From: Solirubrobacterales bacterium
GTDB taxonomy: Bacteria > Actinomycetota > Thermoleophilia > Solirubrobacterales > Solirubrobacteraceae
Length of the DNA: 7,486 bases
Assembly: GCA_027314825.1 (NCBI GenBank)
Contig: DAHVAB010000119.1
Span: 1-7,486, forward strand
Direction: 5' to 3'
Shown: piece after piece, positions 1 through 5,760 of the stretch
How the letters are laid out: the number at the start of each line of letters is the position of its first letter
Position numbering within the stretch: the stretch's first letter is position 1
Position numbers and translations under genes: made by a program
The notes under the pieces: model-generated
Database searches by the model: none
Told to the model about the DNA's origin: nothing
Seen by the model: only the letters and a program-made list of their open reading frames with translations

Positions 1-6
1 GCTAGC

Positions 7-1806
7 GTGGAGAGGGTGGGAGACGGGCTCGATCCGGCTCTGATGCAGGCGCTGGCATCGCCTGAGACCTATCCGGGCCGGCCCCCGGTCACGGTCGTGG
101 CCACGCACACCTCGGTCGTGTTTCTCGCCGGCGACCGCGCCTACAAGGTCAAGAAGCCTGTCAGGTTTCAATTCCTGGATTACTCCTCGCGGGCGCGGCG
201 GCTGGAGGCCTGTCGAGAGGAGCTGCGGGTCAACCGGCGGCTGGCGCCCGGTATATACGTCTCGGTGCGCGCGATCTGCCCGGTTCGGGCCTCCGCACCC
301 GTCCCGGCCCCCGCCTCCATTCCGGCCCCCGCTCCCGTCCCGGGCGCCGCCCCCGCTCGGGGCACCGCCCCCGCTCCCGCCCCGGCCCCCGCCGGTTTCG
401 CGCTACGCGAGGATGGTGCGCCCGGCGCCGTCGAGCACGCGGTGGAGATGGTCCGCTTCGCGGAGGCGGACACGATGGCCGGGGCGATCGCCGCCGGCCG
501 GCTCGTGCCCGAGCAGGTCCGCGAGGTGGGCGCCCTGCTCGCGGCCTTTCACCGCGATGGCGCCCTCGCCGAGGGAGGCGGGCCGCAGCAGGTCCTCGCC
601 GCCTGGCGGCGCAACCTGGCGGAGCTCGCACAGGTCGCATCGACGATCGCCTCCGTGCGTGAGATGCTCGACCCGGCACGGCTGCAGGCGGCCCGCCGCT
701 TCGGCGAGGCGTTCGTGGCCGCTCACGCCCACGAGATGACCCAGCGCGCGCGAGAGGGGCACGTGCGCGATGGGCACGGCGACCTGCGTTGCGAGCATGT
801 GCTGCTCGCGCCGAGCGTCCAGATCGTCGACCGGATCGAGTTCGACGCGTCGCTGAGACGGGGCGACGTGGCGGGGGACCTCGCCTTCCTGACGATGGAC
901 CTGCAGCTGCACCGCCAGGCCTGGGCGGCGCGCGAGCTGGTGGCCGCCTACCGTCATGCCGGCGGCAGCCCCGGCTCCGAGCAGCTGCGCAGCTTTCACG
1001 CAGCCCACCGCGCGCTCGTGCGGGCCAAGGTCGCATTGCTGGCGGCCGACGCGGAGACGGAGGGGGAGGGGAAGGTGAGGCGCGCCCCTCCGGGGCGCGC
1101 TGCGCGGGTCGCGCGTGGCGTGTCCGGGAGTCCCGGCGGCGCCGCCCGCGCGGCGCTGGCAGAGGCCGGACGACTCGTGGCGCTCTCGGAGAGGCTGGCG
1201 TGGCGCGCCCGCCGTCCGCTCGCGATCGTGGTGTGCGGTCCGTCGGCGTCGGGCAAGTCGACGCTCGCGGCGCGCCTGGCCAGGGTCACGGGGCTGCAGG
1301 TGGTCTCATCGGATGTGGTGCGCAAGCGCCTGGCGGGGATCGCGCCGACGGAGCGGGGGGCGGCCGGGATGTATGCGGAGGTCTTCACGCACGCCACCTA
1401 TGACGAGCTGAGCCGCCGCGCTCTGGGGGATGTTCGCGCTCGGGGCGGCGTGATCGTCGACGCTACGTGCAGGACCCGCGGTCAGCGCGCGTTGATCGTG
1501 CGCCGGCTGCGCCGCAGCGGCTGCACGCTGCTGTTCGCGGTCTGCGAGGTGCCGCTTGAGGTGGCTCTGGCCAGGGCGGCGGCGAGGATGTCCGGCGAGC
1601 GTGTCTCCGATGCGACCGTGGAGGTGGTCGGCGCGCAGCATCGCGCCTTCCAGCCGCTGCGGGAGCTGGCGCCCGAGAGCGTCCTGCGCCTCGACGCGAC
1701 CCTGCCGATCGAGCAGCAGGTGCAGGCGCTCGCCGGCGCCGTGGATGCTGCGACGGTCGCGCGTTTCAGTGCTTTGCCACGGCGATCGGGGGCTTTAACA
1801 CGGTAG
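7..1806 (+). CDS. Bifunctional aminoglycoside-phosphotransferase-like / P-loop (AAA_33-type) kinase protein, Rv2004c-like
   Basis: A 599-residue protein with two ATP-using modules, matching the COG2187+COG0645 fusion family; substrate unknown. The N-terminal part (about 20-345) has the family opening (VFLAGDRAYKVKKPV, 38-52), the kinase catalytic loop HGDLRCEH (257-264) and the metal-binding segment IVDRIEFD (273-280), followed by DVAGDLAFLTMDL (287-299). The C-terminal part (about 404-585) has a Walker A loop GPSASGKST (411-419), then SSDVVRKRLAG (434-444) and VDATCRTRGQR (484-494), as in small-molecule kinases of the zeta-toxin/AAA_33 group. Two low-complexity stretches interrupt it: Pro/Ala-rich 94-130 and Arg/Gly/Ala-rich 350-382. 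The GTG at 7 gives the expected family N-terminus, but the frame is open to the window edge, so an upstream start is possible. M. tuberculosis Rv2004c, a DosR-regulon member next to a USP gene, is of this family, which fits the USP-rich neighbourhood. Confidence 0.88.
   Translation: MERVGDGLDPALMQALASPETYPGRPPVTVVATHTSVVFLAGDRAYKVKKPVRFQFLDYSSRARRLEACREELRVNRRLAPGIYVSVRAICPVRASAPVPAPASIPAPAPVPGAAPARGTAPAPAPAPAGFALREDGAPGAVEHAVEMVRFAEADTMAGAIAAGRLVPEQVREVGALLAAFHRDGALAEGGGPQQVLAAWRRNLAELAQVASTIASVREMLDPARLQAARRFGEAFVAAHAHEMTQRAREGHVRDGHGDLRCEHVLLAPSVQIVDRIEFDASLRRGDVAGDLAFLTMDLQLHRQAWAARELVAAYRHAGGSPGSEQLRSFHAAHRALVRAKVALLAADAETEGEGKVRRAPPGRAARVARGVSGSPGGAARAALAEAGRLVALSERLAWRARRPLAIVVCGPSASGKSTLAARLARVTGLQVVSSDVVRKRLAGIAPTERGAAGMYAEVFTHATYDELSRRALGDVRARGGVIVDATCRTRGQRALIVRRLRRSGCTLLFAVCEVPLEVALARAAARMSGERVSDATVEVVGAQHRAFQPLRELAPESVLRLDATLPIEQQVQALAGAVDAATVARFSALPRRSGALTR
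286..396 (+). repeat. Degenerate Pro/Ala-coding repeat inside the kinase domain
   Basis: C-rich tract encoding residues about 94-130 as irregular APAPAP/PVP repeats. It sits inside the N-terminal kinase domain, between the segment ending YVSVRAICPV and the segment HAVEMVRF, where family members normally continue directly with beta-strand sequence, so it is probably an expanded surface loop. On the minus strand there are about eleven runs of three or more G; the four at 368-390 are separated by only 3, 1 and 2 bases. Confidence 0.75.
1080..1100. repeat. Perfect 9-bp inverted repeat with 3-base loop, intragenic
   Basis: Bases 1080-1088 (gcgcgcccc) and 1092-1100 (ggggcgcgc) are exact inverted copies around tcc. 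It lies within codons 358-365, in the variable linker joining the two enzyme modules. It would form a very stable mRNA hairpin. No T-run follows, so it is not an intrinsic terminator. Confidence 0.7.
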
Positions 1807-1825
1807 CGGGACGTTCCGCCGCGAC

Positions 1826-1831
1826 TACCTT
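1826..1831 (+). promoter_or_regulatory. Candidate -10 element for a leaderless HTH transcript
   Basis: TACCTT fits the actinobacterial TAnnnT -10 pattern and ends 8 bases before the ATG at 1840, which would put the transcription start at or beside the start codon. No Shine-Dalgarno sequence precedes that ATG, consistent with leaderless translation. No good -35 hexamer is visible. The near-palindrome cgggacgttccg (1807-1818) lies just upstream and could be an operator; this is weak. Confidence 0.4.
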
Positions 1832-1839
1832 GGACCGCG

Positions 1840-2157
1840 ATGGCGCTGCCTGCACATTCGCACCGCCCGCCGCCGGCGGCCGCCGGCGAAGGATCGACGC
1901 CGGAGCGGGCCGATCGTCGTGGCGAGGAGGCGGGGACGGCTGCGGCGGAGGGTCTGCCCGACGGGCTGAGCGCGCGCGAGGTGGAGGTGCTGCGGCTGAT
2001 CGCGCTCGGACACACCTCGGTGGAGGTTGCGCGGACGCTGCACCTCTCGCCCCGCACGATCGAGACTCACAGGGCGCGGATCAACCGCAAGCTGGGGCTG
2101 CACAAAAGGGCGGAGCTCGTTCGGTATGCGCTGCGCCGCGGCCTGCTGGGCGTTTGA
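1840..2157 (+). CDS. LuxR/NarL-type helix-turn-helix protein without a receiver domain
   Basis: A 105-residue protein whose C-terminal two-thirds is a GerE/LuxR-type HTH (about 42-102): GLSAREVEVLRLIALGHTS, then the recognition region LSPRTIETHRARINRKLGL (69-87) and AELVRYALRRGLL. This is the DNA-binding module that normally follows a phosphoacceptor receiver domain in NarL/DosR/FixJ-like regulators. Here it is preceded only by about 38 residues rich in Ala, Pro, Glu and Arg, with no receiver fold or phosphoacceptor Asp context. The ATG at 1840 is the only credible start before the domain. It is convergent with the sensor kinase gene, whose HisKA_3 class normally pairs with LuxR-family regulators, so a regulatory link is likely. 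Phosphorylation by the classic route is not possible for this product. It is in the same frame as the upstream gene, separated by that gene's TAG and 33 bases. Confidence 0.85.
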   Translation: MALPAHSHRPPPAAAGEGSTPERADRRGEEAGTAAAEGLPDGLSAREVEVLRLIALGHTSVEVARTLHLSPRTIETHRARINRKLGLHKRAELVRYALRRGLLGV

Positions 2158-2187
2158 GAGCTCCAGGCTCGGACGGACGGCCGCTGC

Positions 2188-2241
2188 TCAGACGCGGCTG
2201 GGGCCCGCTGGTCAGACGCGGCTGGGGCCCGCTGGTCAGAC
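2188..2241. repeat. 24-bp tandem repeat (2.25 copies) in the convergent intergenic space
   Basis: Two identical 24-bp units (2188-2211 and 2212-2235; unit begins tcagacgcggctgggg) followed by a 6-base partial copy tcagac (2236-2241). The partial copy is the end of the kinase gene read on the minus strand, so the unit carries that gene's GTC-TGA ending. The units place three in-frame TGA codons in a row on the minus strand (2238, 2214 and 2190 as first bases). The 78 bases between the HTH and kinase stops (2158-2235) are mostly this repeat; no clear hairpin-plus-T-run terminator is seen for either gene. Confidence 0.85.
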
Positions 2242-4029
2242 CCCGCTGCTCATCGCGGCCGGGTCCGCGCCATCGGCCGATGGGGAGGGCGGTCCGGCCT
2301 CGGTCGGACCTTGCCGCGTCGCCGGCGGCGCGGGCTCGGCGGCGGCGGCGACCGTGAAGCGCGCGCGAACGGCCGTGCCCTCATGTGAGGAGGAGACGTT
2401 GAGGGTGCCGTCAGCGAGGCGTACCCGCTCGCGCATGCCGGCGAGCCCGAAGCCCCGGCTCCTCGTCTCTGGGGCGAAGCCGACGCCGTCGTCTCTCACT
2501 TCGACGGTCAGCTCCTCGCCGGTGAGGCGCACAGACAGTCGCACCGTGCTGGCGTGAGCGTGCTTGACGACGTTGGTGAGCGCCTCCTGGATCAGCCGGT
2601 AGACGCCCACTTCCAGCTCGGCATCCAGAGCGCCGATGCCGCCGATCGCCTCCTCGGGGCCGGGGAGCAGGATCTCCGCGTCGATCGCGAGGCCGTTGCT
2701 CTCCCGGTGGTGTTCGAGCAGCGCATCGATCGCGTCGCGCAGCCCGAGCTCGTCGAGCGCGGCAGGCCGCAGCTCGGAGATGATCGCGCGCAGGTTGGCG
2801 ATCTCACGCTCCACGTGGCCGACCGCCTCCTGGGCAGCCGCCTGCAGGCTCGCCGGATCGCCGTGGCGAAGGGCCGAGGAGAGCAGCACCCGCAGCCCGC
2901 CGAGGCCCTGCAGCGTCTCGTCGTGGAGCTCGCGGCCCCAGCGGCGCCGTTCGGCGTCGGCGGCGGCCAGCGCGCTTCGCAGCCGGTCGGACTGGGCGCT
3001 CTTGGCCATGGCGACCGCTGTGGCCGCGCTGGCGGCGAATATCTCCAGGAGCTGCTCGTCGTCCTCGGTGAAGCCGCCGGACTCCTGGCCGCGGTCGAAT
3101 GCGGCCAACAGCCCGACCCGCTCGCCGCGGTGCACGAGCGGCACCAGCAGCGCCGTCTTCGGGTCGGGCACGCCGAACTCGGTCTGGGATGCGAGCTTCA
3201 GGCGCAGCCGCGTCGAGACGTCGGCGATCCGCTCGGGCCTGCCGCGTTCGAGGACTCCTCCGGAGGTGGAGCCGTCGATCGGCAGGCGGGCGCCCCTCAT
3301 GTCGTCGATGTGGCCGGCGCCGGCGGAGACGACGAGCTCCTCGCCGTCGCGGAGCATGATCACGACGCTGCGAGCCCCGACCAGCGCGCGCCCGCGCTTG
3401 ACGATCAGCTCCAGCGCGTGCTCGAGGCTGAGGTCGCTGCCGATGGCGATCGCCACGTCGCGCGTCGCCTGCAGGCCGCGCACCGCCTTCTCCAGCTCGT
3501 CGCGGCGGCGCTCGCTCGTCTCGTACAGGCGCGCGTTCTCGATCGCGATCGCCGCCCACTCGGCGAGGAGCACCGCCGCCTGCTCGTCCTCCTCGGTGAA
3601 TGGCCGCCCGCCCTCCTTCTCGGAGAGGTAGAGGTTGCCCCAGGCCTGCCCGCGGATCACGATCGGCACGCCGAGGAAGCTGCGCATCACCGGATGGCCG
3701 GCGGGAAAGCCGTAGCTGCGAGGGTGTCGGCTCACGTCGTCCAGGCGCAGGGGGCGCGGCTCGTCGATCAGCACGCCGAGGACGCCCCTGCCGAGCGGCG
3801 TCTCGCCGATCGCCTCGCGGGTCTGCTCGTCGACGCCCAGGGTGACGAAGCGGGCGAGGCCGGTGCGCCTTTCGTTGAGGATTCCGAGCGCGGCGTAGCG
3901 GGCGCCGGTCGCTTCGCGGGCGATCTCCAGCACGCGGCCGAGCACCGCCTCCCGATCGAGCTCGCTCATGAGCACCCGGCCCACGTCGAGAAGGCGGCGG
4001 ATCCAGCGCTGGTCTTGCGAGGCGCTCAT
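2236..4029 (-). CDS. Two-GAF-domain sensor histidine kinase (HisKA_3), DosS/DevS-like
   Basis: A 597-residue cytoplasmic kinase with no membrane segments. Order: GAF1 (about 24-168), GAF2 (about 199-342), dimerisation/phosphoacceptor helices with WGRELHDETLQGLGGL (phospho-His369), then a HATPase_c domain (about 470-562) with N-box EALTNVVKHAHA (482-493), G1 DDGVGF (513-518) and G2 GFGLAGMRER (526-535). GAF1 resembles the mycobacterial DosS/DosT haem domain, including TGARYAALGIL (41-51), RGVLGVLI (81-88), LRLDDVSRHPRS (94-105) and GHPVMRSFLGVPI (111-123); His112 is a candidate haem ligand. An Ala/Pro-rich tail (563-597) follows the ATPase domain. The frame stays open upstream to 4332, but that extension is Pro-rich with no domain and overlaps the CBS gene, so the ATG at 4029 is preferred. 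Expected activity: ATP-dependent autophosphorylation in response to gas or redox and transfer to a LuxR-type response regulator; no such receiver protein is in the window. Confidence 0.93.
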   Translation of the reverse strand: MSASQDQRWIRRLLDVGRVLMSELDREAVLGRVLEIAREATGARYAALGILNERRTGLARFVTLGVDEQTREAIGETPLGRGVLGVLIDEPRPLRLDDVSRHPRSYGFPAGHPVMRSFLGVPIVIRGQAWGNLYLSEKEGGRPFTEEDEQAAVLLAEWAAIAIENARLYETSERRRDELEKAVRGLQATRDVAIAIGSDLSLEHALELIVKRGRALVGARSVVIMLRDGEELVVSAGAGHIDDMRGARLPIDGSTSGGVLERGRPERIADVSTRLRLKLASQTEFGVPDPKTALLVPLVHRGERVGLLAAFDRGQESGGFTEDDEQLLEIFAASAATAVAMAKSAQSDRLRSALAAADAERRRWGRELHDETLQGLGGLRVLLSSALRHGDPASLQAAAQEAVGHVEREIANLRAIISELRPAALDELGLRDAIDALLEHHRESNGLAIDAEILLPGPEEAIGGIGALDAELEVGVYRLIQEALTNVVKHAHASTVRLSVRLTGEELTVEVRDDGVGFAPETRSRGFGLAGMRERVRLADGTLNVSSSHEGTAVRARFTVAAAAEPAPPATRQGPTEAGPPSPSADGADPAAMSSGV

Positions 4030-4127
4030 AGGTCCAGCGGAACTCTCGTTCGCGAGGTCCGGGAAAGGCCAGATTACCAAGCCGGCGCAGAATTCGTGCG
4101 GAAAATCCGAGATCAGCGGGCGCGGGG

Positions 4128-4169
4128 CCGGCGGGTGGATGCCTGCGCCCGGCGGGTGGACGCCTGCGC
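4128..4169. repeat. Two-copy 21-bp direct repeat in the divergent promoter region
   Basis: Units 4128-4148 and 4149-4169 share the core ggcgggtgga-Y-gcctgcgc and differ at a single base (T at 4140, C at 4161). The 21-bp period is two DNA turns, so a protein bound at each copy would lie on the same face. The region is non-coding on present evidence. Confidence 0.8.
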
Positions 4170-4301
4170 CCGGGTCCGGGTAGAGCCGCATGTGAGCGCT
4201 GGACAAATCCGGATGGAGCGCCCGCAGGGACGTGGGAGGCTGAGCACACCGAAAGACACGAGACGCGCCGGGGCCGCGAGCGGCATCCGGACTCTCAGCC
4301 C

Positions 4302-4307
4302 AAGGAG
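4302..4307 (+). promoter_or_regulatory. Ribosome binding site of the CBS gene
   Basis: AAGGAG six bases upstream of the ATG at 4314, the strongest Shine-Dalgarno sequence in the window. It fixes the start of the CBS gene and argues for a leadered transcript here, unlike the leaderless-looking genes at 1840 and 5761. Confidence 0.85.
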
Positions 4308-4313
4308 AGCACG

Positions 4314-4793
4314 ATGACAGAGCCAGCGCCACCAGGGGGTACCGCGGTAAGCGCCGTGATGCATCGCGGCGTCATCGCCTGTCCGCCACAGACCCCGCTG
4401 AGCGAGGTCGCGGCGCTGATGGCCGGCAACGGCGTGCACAGCGTCGTCGTGGAGGGCCTGGCGCGTCGTCGTGGGGCCGAGGATGAGCTTGTGTGGGGCA
4501 TCGTCTCAGACACCGACCTGATGCGGGCGGCCGCCGCCGGCGATCTCGACGTGGAGGTGGATCAGGTGGCGGCGACCGAGATGGTCACGGTCGATGCCGA
4601 TGCGAGCGTGGAACGAGCGATGCAGCTGATGGGCGAGCACGAGATCTCACATCTGGTGGTGGTCGCGCCGCTTTCCGGCGAGCCGGTCGGCGTGGTCTCG
4701 ACGCTGGATGTGGCGGCGCTGATCGGCGCCGCCGGCGAATCGGCCGGCGTGGTGGCCGGCGCCCACGACGGGCGGGAGGCGAATCATGGCTGA
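4314..4793 (+). CDS. Two-CBS-domain protein, Hrp1-like
   Basis: A 159-residue soluble protein made almost entirely of a CBS-domain pair (Bateman module). CBS1 spans about 12-72 (VSAVMHRGVIACPPQTPLSE to WGIVSDTDLM) and CBS2 about 86-138 (AATEMVTVDADASVERAMQLM to GVVSTLDVAALI). Such modules bind adenine nucleotides in the cleft between domains and report energy state; the ligand here is unknown. Size and architecture resemble M. tuberculosis Hrp1 (Rv2626c), a strongly hypoxia-induced DosR target. CBS1 has a charged insertion (GLARRRGAEDELVWG, 48-62) between its strands. A strong Shine-Dalgarno sets the start. The last 8 bases overlap the start of the USP gene, so the two are probably co-translated and may act together. 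A short Gly/Ala/His tail (139-159) has no recognised function. Confidence 0.92.
   Translation: MTEPAPPGGTAVSAVMHRGVIACPPQTPLSEVAALMAGNGVHSVVVEGLARRRGAEDELVWGIVSDTDLMRAAAAGDLDVEVDQVAATEMVTVDADASVERAMQLMGEHEISHLVVVAPLSGEPVGVVSTLDVAALIGAAGESAGVVAGAHDGREANHG
4774..4779 (+). promoter_or_regulatory. Ribosome binding site of the tandem USP gene
   Basis: GGGAGG six bases before the ATG at 4786, lying within the 3' end of the CBS coding sequence. It supports this start and independent initiation or coupling at the 8-base overlap. Confidence 0.75.
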
Positions 4794-5691
4794 GACGGGC
4801 GACGGAGTGGCCGAGCAGGAGCAGGAGCAGGCGCAGGCACAGGAGGCGGGCTCGGACAGCCGCGGGCGGGCGACGTTCGAGGATGTGCTGTGCGCTGTCG
4901 ACGGCACGAAGGCGAGCCTCGCCGCGGTCGAGCAGGCCGCGCAGATCGCCGGCCCGGACGGGACGATGACGCTGCTCGCGGTGACTTCGGCGACGGGCTC
5001 CGGCCGGTTCAGGGCCGCGGCGATCGGGCCGGTCCGGGTTCGCAGGGTGCTTGAGCGCGCCACCAGGATCGCCGAGGAGGCGGGCCTCTCGTGTGAGAGC
5101 GAGATCGACCCTGGCGGACCGCCCGCGGAGGTGATCGTCGAGAAGGCTCGCGGCCATGGGCTGCTCGCGATCGGCGCGCCGGCCCGGTCGGGGCTCGGCG
5201 CGTTCGGCGGCGGGGTCGCGGTGGCGACACTGCGCACCTTCGCCACGCCGCTGCTCCTGGCGCGCCCCGCCGACCCTGAGCGGCCGGTCTTGGAGCGGGT
5301 TCTGATCGCGACCGACGGTAGCGACAGCTCTGAGCGGCTCGTCTCGTTGGCCGCGACGCTGCTGCCGGGTGCCGGGAGCGCGATCCTGCTCCACGCCCAG
5401 GGCGCCGAGTCACGCTCGCACCCTCACCGCATCCGCGCCCAGCACGACGCGTTGCGGGCCGTGGTGGGAGAGCGGGCGCATCTGCTCGTGGAGCCGGGCG
5501 AGACGTGCGACACGATCGTGGCAGCGGCCGAGCGCGAGCATGCGAGCCTGGTCGTGATCGGCAGCCGCCGCCTGGCCGGCCTCGGCTCCACGCTCGGCAG
5601 CGTCAGCCGCCGCGTCGTGCATGCGCTCTCCTGCTCGGTGCTCGTGATCCCGCCCGAGCACCTGGCGCAACGCCCGGCCGGCGCCGCCTAA
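4786..5691 (+). CDS. Tandem-domain universal stress protein (UspA family)
   Basis: A 301-residue cytoplasmic protein with two UspA folds. Domain 1 (about 31-160) starts FEDVLCAVDGTKASLAAVEQA and ends LLAIGAPARSGLGAFGGG...TPLLLARP. Domain 2 (about 168-290) starts LERVLIATDGSDSSERLVSLA and ends LVVIGSRRLAGLGSTLGSVSRR...CSVLVIPPE. The USP ATP-binding signature G-x2-G-x9-G-(S/T) is partly kept in domain 2 (GSRR...GSVS, second Gly replaced by Arg, spacing one short) and badly eroded in domain 1, so only domain 2 is a likely nucleotide site. Residues 10-19 are an EQEQEQAQAQ stretch encoded by a hexamer repeat. The C-terminal Ala/Pro tail is short. Tandem USPs of this size are typical of actinobacterial dormancy and stress regulons (Rv2623, Rv2005c). 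Overlap with the CBS gene implies one operon. Confidence 0.93.
   Translation: MAETGDGVAEQEQEQAQAQEAGSDSRGRATFEDVLCAVDGTKASLAAVEQAAQIAGPDGTMTLLAVTSATGSGRFRAAAIGPVRVRRVLERATRIAEEAGLSCESEIDPGGPPAEVIVEKARGHGLLAIGAPARSGLGAFGGGVAVATLRTFATPLLLARPADPERPVLERVLIATDGSDSSERLVSLAATLLPGAGSAILLHAQGAESRSHPHRIRAQHDALRAVVGERAHLLVEPGETCDTIVAAAEREHASLVVIGSRRLAGLGSTLGSVSRRVVHALSCSVLVIPPEHLAQRPAGAA
4813..4842 (+). repeat. Hexanucleotide repeat coding for a Glu/Gln stretch
   Basis: Three exact copies of gagcag (4813-4830) followed by the decayed copies gcgcag and gcacag, coding for EQEQEQAQAQ near the N-terminus of the tandem USP, ahead of the first domain. A slippage-prone tract whose length changes would stay in frame. 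Confidence 0.8.
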
Positions 5692-5760
5692 GTAGTTTGC
5701 CTCTACGCATGTCGGCTTTACTCGGCTGCCGTCGCGGCGGCCCGGACGTAGGCTCGAAGC
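5692..5760 (+). promoter_or_regulatory. Intergenic promoter of the oxidoreductase gene; leaderless -10 at 5749-5754
   Basis: TAGGCT (5749-5754) fits TAnnnT and ends six bases before the ATG at 5761, the classic spacing for a leaderless transcript; there is no Shine-Dalgarno before this ATG. A weak -35 (CTGCCG, 5726-5731) lies 17 bases upstream. No terminator for the preceding USP gene is evident, so read-through from the CBS-USP operon is also possible. Confidence 0.5.

Larger units (their letters stand above)
4030..4313. promoter_or_regulatory. Divergent control region between kinase and CBS-USP operon
   Basis: 284 bases with no credible gene. The part around 4071-4118 is the least GC-rich patch nearby and contains TAATCT on the minus strand (4076-4071), a plausible -10 for the kinase gene giving a leader of roughly 35 bases. 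A two-copy 21-bp repeat lies at 4128-4169. The palindrome ATCCGGAT is at 4207-4214. TGGACA at 4200-4205 resembles a -35 hexamer for the CBS gene, but no matching -10 is visible at normal spacing. Confidence 0.5.

Noticed and set aside
230..1036. Several Arg/Pro-rich open frames on either strand inside the first gene
   Set aside because: Shadow frames: no domains, and skewed composition typical of alternative frames in GC-rich coding DNA.
2158..2187. Short inverted sequence gagc-tccag-gctc after the HTH stop as a terminator
   Set aside because: The stem is only four pairs and no T-run follows.
4177..4182. GGGTAG as a stress-sigma (SigB/SigF-like) -10 element for the CBS gene
   Set aside because: No GTTT-type -35 at the required spacing, and the hexamer lacks the final pyrimidine.
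4284..4303. Possible mycobacterial-type DosR box upstream of the CBS gene
   Set aside because: About 12 of 20 positions of the recalled palindrome match, but the second half-site is poor and it lies against the Shine-Dalgarno, too close to the start codon for an activator site.
2554..4317. A 587-codon open frame on the + strand opposite the sensor kinase
   Set aside because: It is antisense to a clear two-GAF histidine kinase with all catalytic motifs; its product shows no domain and a composition expected from the reverse frame of a high-GC gene.
4030..4332. N-terminal extension of the kinase to the start at 4332
   Set aside because: The extra 101 residues are Pro/Arg-rich with no domain, are coded by the intergenic repeats, and overlap the well-supported CBS start; the ATG at 4029 gives the normal family N-terminus.
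1807..5748. CGGAC-containing sequences near four gene starts as a shared operator (1807-1812, 4054-4063 minus, 4286-4292, 5741-5747)
   Set aside because: The core is short, common at this GC content, and its distance to the start codon varies from about 14 to 28 bases.
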